Shown here: positions 26,301-38,000 of the stretch, one piece after another
Position numbering within the stretch: position 1 is the first letter of the stretch
How the letters are laid out: every line of letters starts with the position of its first letter
DNA from: Hybos culiciformis
Lineage: Eukaryota > Arthropoda > Insecta > Diptera > Hybotidae
DNA length: 64,000 nucleotides
NCBI GenBank assembly: GCA_964007475.1
Contig: OZ023274.1
Coordinates: 22,092,043 to 22,156,042, forward strand
Direction of reading: 5' to 3'
Translations under genes and position numbers: made by a program
Notes under the pieces: model-generated
What the model saw: the letters and a program-made list of their open reading frames with translations, nothing else
Database searches by the model: none
Told to the model about the DNA's origin: nothing

Positions 26301-28228
26301 CCTTGCATTTTATTTAATATCTTAAAAACATTCACTGTAATTAAGGTATACTAAATAAATAAATAAATAAAAAAATGTAAGTATTGCTTGAAAACTTACT
26401 CCATCTAAATCAGTCAATTTTTTTCCCAATTGCTCAATAAACAATTCAGCATCTTTAATTGCAAATTCACTTTCTTCAACTAATTTATTTAATTCATTAG
26501 CTTCTTTTTCAGTTAAAATGTGGAAATCTTCGATTTCTTCGTCAGATTCTTTTTGTAAATTTTCATCATTAAAACTAGAATCTGTGATGAGATTTTTTTC
26601 CGGCGAAGATTTTTCCTGAGTCCAGGCAATTGGAAAATTCTTAAATTCAGCTTTATTTTCATGTTTTAAATATTTATAAATTTGCTTATGCAACATGGTA
26701 AGGAAATTTTGTCGTTCATGTAAATTAATCGCATACCTAAAAAATTAAAACATTAATCATAAAAAATCTGGCATGTTATATAAAACAAAAAAAAACATTT
26801 TCATCTGAGTAGGTATCACAGTGACCCGCGAAGTAACCACGATGATCTCTTAGCTTTTTCGAATATAATAAGATGTCGTTTGTTAAATTTCTAATAAATG
26901 TATCAACGATTTAAAAATTTCTAACGTTTAGAAATTTAGAAATAAGAAGACTTTATTGATTAATCAGTTTTTTTTGTTTTAAATAAAATTAATGAATTTT
27001 ATTCGTTTCTGAAAAATTTGAACAAAATTATGTTAATTTAATGATTTATGTTTAAAAAAAATTTTTTTTGTTCTGCATATTATAATAATCACTGAAGGAA
27101 TATCATTTCATTTCTTTACAACAGAAATAAGAAGGTAGGTAGGTATATAAACAAAAATCCATCATTACCATTTATACAGTTTATCTGCTTGAATTTCGAA
27201 TTCATGCGTTGTAACTCGTGCTATAATGAAAAAAGTAAAAAAAAATTAATAAAAAAAAAAGTTCCAAATTAATTATTCTACAGCTAGACTGTTTTAAGTG
27301 AATGAATCAACTTGTTTATTTAAGATTTATGACCATTTTTGGGATCTACAATTGCAAACGTCTTTAGGTACCTATAGTTCGATATACAGTTTTTCAATAA
27401 TTCACAATTAACGTTGTAGAAAAATTAAATTCTTTGATTTATTTCCGTTTTATGATTATATACGTACGTACTTATTAAAACCTCGAAATGTAAATTGCAA
27501 CAGATTCAAACTTTACTTCCAGAAGCTGCAAATAAAACTAATATTATTTTATAATTTACAGTACGTGTCCGCCCCCCAAAAATAATTTTTTCTTATCAGT
27601 TTCTTCAACACTGTAAAAAAAAAAGTACTAATTGTTTCTGTATAATTATGTATCCGTCCCGTTCCCGTACATAAAATACTTTGCTGCCGATTATGACCAT
27701 TCGAATATAGGTGTTTAGTGTTTTCAATGCAGAATCTAATAAAAATTTTGAAAAAAAATATTCATAAGAGGATAGAGTTTTGGATTTTGTTTCTATAGTG
27801 TTAAATTCACTAATATTTTTAAAGTTAGAAAAAGGGTGCTTAATAGACCTATTTTATTTAATGAAGATAGTATCTACTAGGTAGGTAGGTACCTACCTAC
27901 TTTATGGGTAGGTGTAGGTTAACATACCATCGGAATTTTTCGCATCCACCAATTTAATTTCATTCAAGCTCCAGTGACGTTTTTTTTTGTATTCACCATC
28001 GTTATGCTTTATTTGATAAACTAAAATCGAATGACGATGATTGCCGCCACTAACTAATTTACTGCTGTCTGCAGCTGCTGTCGTCGTTGAAATTGTAGTC
28101 AAACATAAGTAAGAGGCCTTACGATTTTTGGTTACCGTGCATAATGATAGAATTTTCTCATTCGTAGAATTAAATAATTCCGACTGTAAAGTATGTTTTA
28201 TATTAATTAAACTACCAATAGTTGTCAT
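23393..28228 (-). CDS. Sec3: Exocyst complex component 1 (EXOC1/Sec3)
   Basis: Ten exons on the minus strand join in frame (5' to 3'): 28228-27928, 27220-27169, 26736-26400, 26061-25834, 25778-25710, 25653-25264, 25198-24895, 24561-24441, 24384-23880, 23740-23393. The total is 2,655 nt, or 884 aa (human EXOC1 is 894 aa). The N-terminal ~130 residues match the Sec3 PH-like phosphoinositide-binding domain, ending in the YKW that closes that fold. A coiled-coil stretch ([20 protein letters not shown]) follows, then [13 protein letters not shown] and the C-terminal helical rods with [58 protein letters not shown] and [17 protein letters not shown]. Sec3 marks exocytic sites and tethers secretory vesicles at the plasma membrane as part of the octameric exocyst (family knowledge). 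The start ATG at 28228 fits the family N-terminus (MTxIxxxI-HTLQ). Confidence 0.95.
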
Positions 28229-28541
28229 TTTTTATCAAAAAACAATTTTGTTTTGTTTTTCGTATTTTTTTTTTTAATATTTATTAGTTTTTTTTGAAGA
28301 TTTCGAATAAACTTCGATAGAATTTTTTAGAATTTATTAAAAATAGTTTATTTAGATTTTTAGGTGTCAAAATTTCGCAAAAAAATAATAATGACGTCAT
28401 TAATGCAAATGTCTACTCAATTATACCCGACAAAAGACAAATTGATACAAACATGCACTTAGAAACCGATTTACGCATCACCAACCTAAGCAATCAGCCA
28501 TGGTTGAAAAGTAAAGTAAACAAAAAGTTTCGTAGGGATAA

Positions 28542-29491
28542 TGCCTTGTTCACACTTCGCTAATTTAACATGTTCGAAAGGAGTTAAACATCTTTGGAAA
28601 ATCGACCGTTCAAACGATGTTTTTCATATGTTAACATGTTTAGTTTTGTCAGATAAACAATTTCAAATAATACCGGAGATAAACTCAAAGGAACTGACGC
28701 CCCCAAAAAGTTAAAATATATGAAGTTGTGTCAAGGTTAAGAACTCGCGCGTCATTTATCTTGAGTGTATCTCCACCTTTATAAAATTTTAAAGTCAAAA
28801 ATGGCATACCAAGTAAAAATTAATGCATACTGAATATTGCCTAACAAAATATTATTCAAAAATTACTCATTCATCCCTGAAAATTAACATGTTTTTGTAG
28901 AAACATGTTGAAGAACGTGTTTCTGTTTTAATTTTTTTACTATGAAAAAACACCATAAAAAACACCAACGGAACATGTTCGTTGTCCGAACATGTTATGC
29001 CTTTGACAAATTGAACTCGAAAAACATGTTCTTGAGCACGAAAACATGTTATTAAAATCGACCGAACAGACTACCTTAATGTGTTTCACAAAACAGATAA
29101 ACACCTGTTTTTTTTTCTCAAGTTTAAAAACAAAAGTAAACAATACAATATACCTACAAATTCAATTCAAGTTCAAAATAAAAAACAGTAACAAATTTTT
29201 TTTTCATTTGTTTACAAATAAATACGACATAAAATTGTCAAAGTCAACGTCAAAAATGATACCCCAGTGAACATTAATGGCTTCCACATATTGCCTCACG
29301 AAATATTTGTAAAAATTACTCAACCCATCCTTTAATAACAACATGTTTTCGAAAGAACATGTTCTTGTTCTTGTTTTTATTACTATGGGAAAACTACTTT
29401 AAAAACATAAAATTAACATGTTCTTGATCAAGAACATGTTAATCGTGTCAGTTTGTCCAAGGCATTAAATTAGCTAAGTGTAAACAAGCTA
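28542..29491. mobile_element. PIF/Harbinger-like non-autonomous element, 950 bp, with an AACATGTT palindrome array
   Basis: Left terminus TGCCTTGTTCACACTTCGCT and right terminus (reverse-complemented) TAGCTTGTTTACACTTAGCT both continue into AATTTAA, giving inverted repeats of about 27 bp with a few mismatches. TAA flanks both ends (28539-28541 and 29492-29494), the 3-bp TWA target duplication usual for PIF/Harbinger. Inside are two direct, diverged copies of a ~450-bp unit (about 28790-29000 resembles 29240-29440) and twelve copies of the 8-bp palindrome AACATGTT. A perfect 32-bp palindrome lies at 29412-29443. No transposase is encoded. Superfamily assignment rests only on the TSD length and is tentative. 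Confidence 0.7.
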
Positions 29492-29644
29492 TAACAAAAT
29501 TCCTAGTAGTTTCAAAATTTTTATTCGGGATCGGGAAGATGGACGGGCGTGATTTTTGTTGAGTTTTTTTAAAATGAAATATTGATAAAGACAAATTAAT
29601 TAAAAAACATATTTTTTATTAGTTTTAAAAAAAAATTGCCTATA

Positions 29645-29794
29645 CAAAATGTACAAAAGTTTTGGGGGCCATATCTCCGAAACGGGGCCTTTGACCCAGG
29701 AATTGATTTCAGTTTTGGGGTTTTGGACACCGCCTCTACGCCCCCTCCAAGTTTCAGCCGGTTCTGAGTGGTTTGCATAAACTGCAATTTAGCC
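29645..29794 (-). repeat. GC-rich dispersed repeat, copy 1
   Basis: This segment, read on the minus strand, is similar over about 140 bp to 47180-47320 on the plus strand. Shared landmarks are GCAGTTTATG, CACTCAGAA, GGCTGAAACTTGGAGGGGG, GTAGAGGCGGTG, CCCAAAACTGAAATCA and CCCCGTTTCGGAGATATGG. A partial third copy is at 30125-30197. No terminal repeats or target duplications could be defined, so its class is unknown. Confidence 0.75.
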
Positions 29795-30124
29795 AAAAAA
29801 TGTATTTTTAATATTCAAAAAAAAATCCTTCCTAGGAATATTTTTTTCATACAGTAGATGAGGTGGATTTTTGATTGTTTTTTTTTTTACAAAAATTAAA
29901 TCAAAATAGATATTTTATTTTAAAATATTTCCATAAAAATAAATTAAAAATAATTTTTAAATAAAAAAAATAACAATTATTATAAAAATCAAAACATATT
30001 TTCCAGTCTTTTTTTTTTTAATGAAAATAATTTTCAATGCAAATTTTTAATGAAAATATTATTATTATTTCAAGAATATTAAATAAGTAAAAAATATAAT
30101 TTAAAAAAAAACTGCAGATGAAGT

Positions 30125-30197
30125 TACCACTCATAATCGGTAGAGGCGGTGCCCAAACCCGAAACAGTTCTTGGGGCAAAAGCCCCATTTTTTGTCC
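30125..30197 (+). repeat. GC-rich dispersed repeat, partial copy 2
   Basis: Shares ACCACTCA, GGTAGAGGCGGTGCCCAAAC, CAGTTCTTGGGGCAAAAGCC with the copy at 47180-47320 and lies inverted relative to copy 1, about 330 bp away. The interval between copies 1 and 2 is AT-rich and contains no gene. The two copies could be the ends of one larger element, but this is not proven. Confidence 0.65.
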
Positions 30198-30874
30198 ATT
30201 GAATTCAATTGGGATAGTGATTTCATATGATTCCGTTTTTTTTTTTTGTATTTTTTGTATGGAATGCTTTTCTCTTATTTATACTTACTTTATGGTTCAG
30301 GATACATTAACTCAAAATATATATGTCAAAAAAAACAAAATAGATAATGACGACGACGTCGTCGCATTTTAAATTGACTTAATAAAATGTCCAAACAGTC
30401 TCTCTCGCGGTAAATAGTAACAATTTTCATTGAAATTTGCATGAAAATTGATAAACTTAAATTTTATTTGATTTTATAAAATATTAATAAAATATTTATA
30501 AAATATTAACTTTTTATTATTAACTAATTAATTTTTTACAGTTCAAATAAAATTTAGATTTTCATAATAATTTCAGTGTAAATAAAAATTTTGTATGTTT
30601 TTTTTAAGGTAAATGTTTGTGAAAAAAATTATTTTCCAATAGTCTACTTTTTCAAATTTTCTTAGGCATTTCCGAAATATTTCCGAAAGATGCCATTTAA
30701 AGGGCATCTGGGAGTAGTTAATTTTAGCTTTTTGAATTTTGTCGATTCGATAAAGGAAAGTGTAAAAAAGGTCTTCGAAATTCGAAAAAAAGGCCAAAAT
30801 TGTTCCTTAAAAAAGGTTTGTTTAAATGAAAAAAAAGCAAAACTAGAGAAAACTGGGAAAAAGTAGAATAAAAC

Positions 30875-31033
30875 AAAAAAAAAAAAACACACGAAGCAGT
30901 CATAGAAAATATTTTAATTTACATTTTGTACTGAGCGGCCCATCATTTGTAGCCACTATTATTTCATAGTTTAAATCTTTAAGTATAAACTTCCGTCGGC
31001 AGTTCTATGACTGCTTCGTGTTTTTTTTTTTTG
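30875..31033. repeat. Small inverted repeat with A-run/T-run arms
   Basis: ACACGAAGCAGTCATAG at 30889-30905 is repeated as its exact complement at 31005-31021, and the arms are extended by matching poly(A) and poly(T) runs, giving stems of about 28 bp around a ~100-bp loop. It resembles a very small MITE; no target duplication was identified. Confidence 0.65.
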
Positions 31034-31035
31034 TA

Positions 31036-31440
31036 TATTTTGCGCCAGTCCGACCTAACCGTAGCTCCCTGCCCAAAAATTTTACGGCAGGTAATCTTAA
31101 TTTCACCGGAGCTACCTATTTAAAAAAAATTTTTTTTTGTGTATTTTGCGCCAACACGACCTAACCGTAGCTCCCTACCCAAAATTTTTTGGACAGGTAA
31201 TCTTAATTTCACCAAAGCTACCTATTTTGGATAAAAAAAATTTTGTGAATTTTGCGCCGGCACGACCTAACCGTAGCTCCTTACCCAAAAATTTTGCGGC
31301 TGGTAATCTTAATTTCACCGGAGCGACCTATTTTGGAATTTTTTTTTTGTGTAATTTATGCCGGCACGACCTAACTGCAGCTCCGTACCCAAACATTTTT
31401 CGGCTGGTAATCTTTATTTTAACGGAGCTACCTATTTTGG
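31036..31440 (+). repeat. Tandem array, four copies of a ~106-bp unit
   Basis: Four units begin near 31036, 31142, 31248 and 31354. Each contains TTTTGCGCC or a variant, ACGACCTAACCGTAGCTCC, CCCAAAAATTTT, GGTAATCTTAATTTCACCGG and AGCTACCTATTTTGG. The open frame through it is a by-product of the periodicity. Confidence 0.9.
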
Positions 31441-31820
31441 AAAAAAATTTTAGTTTTAAATAATTTGTAAACGAAAGATTTTTAAAATTAATTTGAATTT
31501 AAATTTTTCGCGTCAAATTATTTTGTTTTTATAAATGACAAATGATTATTGAACTACCTATTTTGAAAAAAAAAAAAAAAACTTTAGTTTTAAATAATTT
31601 GTAAACGAAAAATTTTTAAAAAATAATTTGAATTTAAATTTGTCGCGCCAAATTATTTTGTTTTTATAAATGACAAATGATTATTGAACTACCTATTTTG
31701 AAAAAAAAAAAAAACTTTAGTTTTAAATAATTTGTAAACGAAAAATTTTTAAAAAATAATTTGAATTTAAATTTGTCGCGCCAAATTATTTTGTTTTTAT
31801 AAATGACAAATGATTATTGA
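31431..31820 (+). repeat. Second tandem array, three copies of a ~125-135-bp unit
   Basis: Three units each contain CTACCTATTTTGG/GAAAA, TTTAGTTTTAAATAATTTG, TAAACGAAAAATTTTTAAAA, TTTGTCGCGCCAAATTATTT and ATGACAAATGATTATTGA. The first unit starts within the CTACCTATTTTGG end of the preceding ~106-bp array, so the two arrays share a junction sequence. Confidence 0.9.
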
Positions 31821-31829
31821 TTGGAACAC

Positions 31830-32660
31830 AAATTTTTTTGAGTATTGAAACGTCAAAAATCATGTCGGTTTTTTCGATTTCGAATGTCGAATGAGTAGAA
31901 TAAAAATGAATTTTTACCCCGTACAGAATTACTCAATTATATCATACAACGCGCCTAAAGAAGTATAAACTTCAAAAAAGTGGTTCAAGGTATTATAATG
32001 CATGGCTCGTATAACGATAACTTGTTGATTTTTTTAAAGTTTCATTTTAAATTAATAAAATATTGAATTGATTGAAAATGAAAATTACTTATATATACGC
32101 TATACTACGTTCCAATCGGGTGTCTCATGACAGCTCTTGTGTTTTTTTATTGAAAAATCTTTAAGGACCTTGCAGTTAATCGCTTTTATATCCTTTTTTT
32201 CCCATTACTCCAAAACTCGATTTGTATAAAAGAGAATAGTTTTGAGAACTTTTTGAAAAAAGTATTTAGTTTAGTTTTAAAAAAAGTGTTTTGGACGAAT
32301 ATTAACAATGACAAAAAAGTAATCTTTATATAGCGATAATTATTGGACGGCGTTACAAAGCCCAAAGTTTGGAGGAAGAGGTGGCCAGAGGGTCCGACTT
32401 ATCTTCAAAATTCAAAAAGGATATCCACGGTCAAAAATTTTGATAATATTTTCGCGAATTTTGAGTCCACCATATTGACAGCAGATGTGGCTTGCTTACA
32501 AGAACGAGGAGGAGGTGGCCAGAGGGTCCGTCATTTGCATTACAAGGCCTTTTTTTTATCGTTTTACTCAATTACGGTTATAAAAAGCGGCCCAGATAAT
32601 ATAATAAAATTAAGGGAAGTAGATAGGTAACTTCATCGAGAACTTAATGCTCCTTGTGAA
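31830..32660. other. Gene-free stretch with a short direct repeat
   Basis: No gene recognised. GAGGTGGCCAGAGGGTCCG occurs twice in direct orientation (about 32378 and 32512), each time within G-rich sequence unlike the surroundings, suggesting remnants of an unclassified repeat. Confidence 0.45.
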
Positions 32661-33057
32661 GTAATACCTTGTTCGCACTTCAACATTTATCCGGATAAAT
32701 AAGTGGAAATTTCCACTTTCTGAAACTACCGTTCGCACTTGAGAAGTGGAAAAAATTTGACAATTCTAGAAAAAACATAAATAAAAAAAGCAAACAACTT
32801 TCTGTTACTATATAAAAATTTAAAATTTTAAAATTAAATTTCACTTTTTTTTCTTTTTTTTCATTTTTTTGACATTTTGACACAAAATAAACGGTGCCAA
32901 CCGTACCAAAACTAGCAAAAAGTAGCTAAAAGGAACTAGTGGAAAAAAGAACTGGAAATTAAAATATCCGGAAAAAATTTTTGTATGATAATATCCACAA
33001 AGTTTCCGGAAAAATCGTAATATCCGGAAAAATATTGAAGTGCCAACAAGGTATTAC
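32661..33057. mobile_element. MITE, 397 bp, with ~37-bp terminal inverted repeats
   Basis: The left end GTAATACCTTGTTCGCACTT and the right end (reverse-complemented) GTAATACCTTGTTGGCACTT continue as CAACATTTATCCGGATA and CAATATTTTTCCGGATA, a ~37-bp inverted repeat with three mismatches. TTTCCGGAAA-type motifs recur inside. The tip motif CCTTGTTCGCACTT resembles CCTTGTTCACACTT of the 28.5-kb element, so the two may share a transposase. No coding capacity. Confidence 0.88.
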
Positions 33058-33375
33058 CATAAAGGAAGTATAAATAGAGAAACTAGTCCCATCCAAAAAA
33101 TGAAATACAAATAGTGAAACAAAAAATCCATATCACAACCCCATGAGCTTTAATATTTTGTATTTTTTAGACTTCCACTCTCACAAAAGCTTTTAAAACT
33201 TTTCAAATTGTATAGAACTGTTGTTATTTTGAAAGTTTTAAAAGCTTTTGTGAGAGTGGAATTCTCAAAAAATACAAAAAAAAAGCTCATGGGGTTGTGA
33301 TGTGGATTTTTTGTTTCACTATTTGTATTTGCATTTTTTGTATGGGACTAGTTTCTCTATTTATACTTCCTTTAT
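33058..33375. mobile_element. Hairpin MITE, ~318 bp, almost fully palindromic
   Basis: The two halves are near-perfect inverted copies (arms about 145 bp): CATAAAGGAAGTATAAATAG, AGAAACTAGTCCCAT, CACAACCCCATGAGCTTT and CCACTCTCACAAAAGCTTTT are each present in both orientations. GGTATTAC stands immediately outside both ends (33050-33057 and 33376-33383). The left GGTATTAC is also the terminal octamer of the 397-bp MITE, so this hairpin inserted at that element's last bases. Confidence 0.88.
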
Positions 33376-33383
33376 GGTATTAC

Positions 33384-33715
33384 CTACCTACTTACCTTTT
33401 TCTTTCCCAAAAATCACATAAAAACAGTTTGAGGGATATTTCGCGTACGTATAGAAACTGTCTAAAGTAAACTGTGCTTTCAATTCAACCCAAGTAACAA
33501 AACAAAAAAGTTGTCAGTTGGGACAGCGTTTTAAATATGGCATTTTAAATGTCAAATCAAGAAAATCTTTTTAATAAAAAAAAAATAAAAAAAGGAAGAA
33601 TACGTTTTTTTTTCTAAATTAAATAATTAATTCTGTAAAAAAAAAAAATTAATTAATAATATATTGTGGGAAAAAAGTAAATTTTTAATTAAATTATTTT
33701 TTTTTTTTTAAATAA
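33384..33715. promoter_or_regulatory. Probable TCERG1 promoter and 5' UTR
   Basis: The 330 bp between the hairpin MITE and the TCERG1 ATG must contain its 5' end. ACCCAAGTAACA near 33489 resembles one tip of the small MITE found at 48225, but no partner tip is present. No core promoter motif can be assigned. Confidence 0.35.
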
Positions 33716-35048
33716 ATGGAGATAAATAAAATTCAACCGGGTGACGGTGGAGGAAATTCTAATTTTATGGAAAAAAATAATTTAATAAATAAATCGGATA
33801 AAGAAATAATTGGTAGCAGCAAAGATGGAAATGGGAACAACAAAATTGACAACGAAAATAATAAAAATTCGCGGTAAAATTAAATTAAAAAAAAATAAAA
33901 TTTATCTTTTTCAAAAATTAAATTTCATTTGAAAAAAAAAAAAATATTTTTTTTTTCAGAATTGAAGAAAATTCAAATTCTGGTGGTGGAGGAGTCGCTG
34001 CTGTAGTTGCGCCAGATCCAGTCGGCGGATTAATGGTAATTTTTTTCTTCAAAGAGGGATGTTTTTTTTTTTATAATTTTTGTTTTGGACTTTTAATTTA
34101 TTTAAAAATAAAAAAAATTATGTTTCTTCTCAACATTTTATTCCATTGAGATTGCGAAACTAAAAAAAATTGTGTAAAATTTTCCCCAACTTTTTGAAGA
34201 CGTGTTTGGATTAAGTTCTCTGTAGTCTATTGTCGTAGGCGTGTTTGGTTCTGCTGATAGGTTTTGTTTCATCCTACGCTTTTCTTAAATCTTGGTGGGC
34301 ATAGGATAGGTTCTATTATTGCATTATGAACATATTAAATTAAGTAATAAGCGGGTAATCACTGTCAGAATTTTTGCATTTTTGACGCCAATCAGTTTAA
34401 AAAGTATCAAATTTCTTTTATAAAACAAAATCTTAATCACAAGAATTGGAAAGCTTATTTTATAAATTCATTTGTATTATTTAATAATAATTTTATTTTT
34501 TATCTTAAGAGGATTGTATTGCGGAAGATCGTAATCGAGGAAGATAAGTCGTATTTATTGATATCCAAAACATTTATTTGTTATCGTAAATTTCGATTTA
34601 ACATACTTCAATATATGATCATGTTGTGAGGTACTTACATGCTTGTACACAATATTAAACATATTGGGTCATAATAAATTCAATATCTCTAACCGAATTG
34701 TTTACACGTTTAGCCTTCCTTTCAAAATATTCCATCAACATTGGATAGTTTATCTTATCGGTATAAGAAGCTATTTATTTTTCTAATTTTCGAACTCCTA
34801 AACACTATGCTTTTCTTTTCTATGGAACACCTATTATGTATTAATTTTATTTTAACTTTTAGAGTACAAAACCTGAAGAAATTTGGATTGAGACTTTAAC
34901 CGATAATGGTAAACCATATTATTATCATGCAGTTACAAGAGAGACGACTTGGAATAAACCAGAAGGATCGAACATTAAAGTTTTACAACAAAGTAAAGTT
35001 GAAATTGAATCACAAAAATTTTTGCGTCAAACTAATAATCAACAACAA

Positions 35049-35081
<33 letters not shown>

Positions 35082-38000
35082 TTTCCGCAAGAGCAACCAA
35101 AACAACAACCACCGAATCAAATATTTCCTCCACCTAATCAAGGGGGTGGATTTCCAGTTCCATCATCGGTACCACCAAATTTTAATGGAGCACCATTTTC
35201 AGTGCCTCCACCAGGTTTTAATCCAGCAATGCATCCACCATGGATGCCATGGGGTGGTCCAATGCAATCACAACAAATGCCTCCACAGCAACAACCAGCA
35301 AAGAATTTAATAATTAAACCAGGTGTTATAGATCCTTCTGTTATTGGTCGTGCAGCCGAATGGTCTGAACATAGAGCTCCAGACGGTAGGCCTTATTATT
35401 TTCATGCAGGTCGAGGTGAAAGTATTTGGGAAAAACCACAGGCAATTCGTGATTTAGAGGCGGCGCGTTTGGCCGCACACTCAGGGGCCCCGAATATGCC
35501 TAATTCAGGTGTTATACCTGGAACTGGTGGAATGTTACATAAATCTATGTTAAATCCATTAGGTGGGCAACCAATGAATACTTCTATTCCAGTTTCTAGC
35601 GATGTTAATTCTTTAGATGCTGCTGCTGCCAAAAAAGGGAAAAAGGGTAAAGAACCTGAAACAAAAAAACCTGATGATAACGATAAAAATAAACAATCAG
35701 CACCGGTTGATAAATCAAGACCAGTTTCAAGGTAATTCTAAAAATTTTTATATTCTGTACATTATTGTTTTTCTTTGGTATGAATTAGTTTTAAGTACGC
35801 GTTAATATCGTAATATTTGGAAATTTATTGTTTTGTGCAGTCGCCGTTGGCCTGTCAACAATAGCTTCGTCTAAACTATCTAATTGCTTAGCATCGTAGC
35901 ACATAGCTGTAGCAGAGGGCGAAATTGTAAGAAAAAAAACTTTAACATTAGAAAAACATTAATCGTTTAATGAAATTAGTTTTTATATTAATTTGTTTTT
36001 AGGAAAAATTTTTTTTTTTTTTAATTAACTTTAATTGATAACTAAAAAAATTATTTTTTATATTTTTAAAAAATATTTTTTAATTTTCTTTAGCCAAATT
36101 GATCAAGCCAATTAATTCAAACAAATTGTTGTGATGTTTTTCGAACAAGGATATTTTGTTGTGTATTTTTTGACAACACGGTAGCAAAATAAGCTTACGA
36201 AATGTTGAATATTTTAGATTCCTCTCATAAGGCAAAGTTTTTTTTTCTTTTTAAATTTTCTCATATTTAAATGCGTTTTATTAAAAAATCTCTCTAATAA
36301 TTAATTTAATCAAAAACAATCTTTTTTGCCTACAATAATTTTTTTTATTTTAAAATCTATTTTAGTACCCCTATTGTTGGTACACCCTGGTGTGTTGTAT
36401 GGACCGGTGATGGTAGAGTATTCTTTTATAATCCATCAACAAAGACGTCTGTTTGGGAAAGACCTTCTGAGCTATTAGAGAGGCCAGATGTAGACAAGGC
36501 TGTCGAGAATGGTCCAAAAAGTGCTCAATCAAGTACGGATGGAAATACAAATCCCACTCCGACAACAACAACAACAACTGCAACACCTCAACCTATTGCA
36601 ACTTCAATTGAAATAAAAGAAAACAAGCGTCCAGAAGCTGAAATTAATATTATTAATTCTGAAATTCCAACTAAAAAACCTAAAATTGGTAAATTTTTGT
36701 TTTAAAAAAAAAACTTATCCTTTGAAACAGTTTGTGAAACTTAAAATTATTTTTTTAGAATTAAAAATTGAAAAAACAGTTGATGTCACAAAAGAGGCTG
36801 CAATGGAAGCAGAGCAAAAAGCGGCAAAAGAACGTGCGCTTGTGCCATTGGAACAAAGAGTAAAATTGTTTAAAGAAATGCTTCGAGAAAAAGATGTAAG
36901 AATTTATATTTAACATTATTTTTTATATAATATTTTAATAATCGTGTTATTATTTTAGGTTTCTGCATTCAGTACTTGGGAAAAAGAACTACATAAAATT
37001 GTTTTTGATCCTAGATATCTATTATTGACATCTAGAGAGCGAAAACAGATATTCGAAAAATATGTTAAAGATCGAGCTGAAGAAGAACGAAAAGAAAAAA
37101 GGAATAAAATGAGGCAAAAACGTGAAAATTTTCGAGAACTTCTCGGCTCCTGCAACTTACATTCAAAGTAAGATATAAACTTATGTTATTTTTTTATCCA
37201 TTTTTTAAAATAATAAACAATTGAATTTTATTCCAAATATTTATTAAAAATAGAAGTCATATAGGAGAAACCTACTCAAAATTTGTATCAAAATGAATCA
37301 AATAGTTTGTATTAATGTAAACCAATTTAATGTAACGTAAATGAAATATGACGATCCAAATAGTTATTTTGCTCCTTTTTCAAACAAGAACCAAGCACAT
37401 GTTGAGAAAATGCATAATTTATAATTTTTTTATTCATTTAATTTAAGGTCATCATTTATGGAATTTGTACAAAAATATAGTAAAGATGAAAGATTTAAAG
37501 CTATCGAGAAAACTAAAGAACGTGAAAGTCTTTTCAATGAATTCATCATTGAAGTTCGTAAAAAAGAGCGAGAAGAAAAAATTCAGCAAAAAGAGATTGT
37601 AAGTATTGTTCGATATTTTGAATAAATCTACATTTTTCTTTATACGTATTTGCAAATTCAAAAATTTGTTATTTTTAGATCAAAAAAAAATTTATGGAAA
37701 TGCTTAAGGAGACTAAAGACATTAACAGACATAGTAGATGGGCGGATGTCAAGAAAAAAGTAGAATCAGACAGTCGGTATAGGGCTGTGGAGAGTTCTTT
37801 TCAACGAGAAGAGCATTTCTTGGATTTTATTGACATCTTAAGAGAAGAACGTAAAAAGAATAAAGATAAAGATAAAGAAAAAGAAAAGGAAAAAGAAAAA
37901 GAGAAAGAAAAAATAAAAGAATCTAAGAAAAAAAGCAAGGAAAATAGGAGTAAAAGTAGAGAGAAATCACCGATTAAAAATGATGTAATTATTTTTCAAT

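Noticed and set aside
35402..35632. Minus-strand frame in TCERG1 exon 3
   Set aside because: Overlaps a well-supported coding exon in antisense and lacks any domain.
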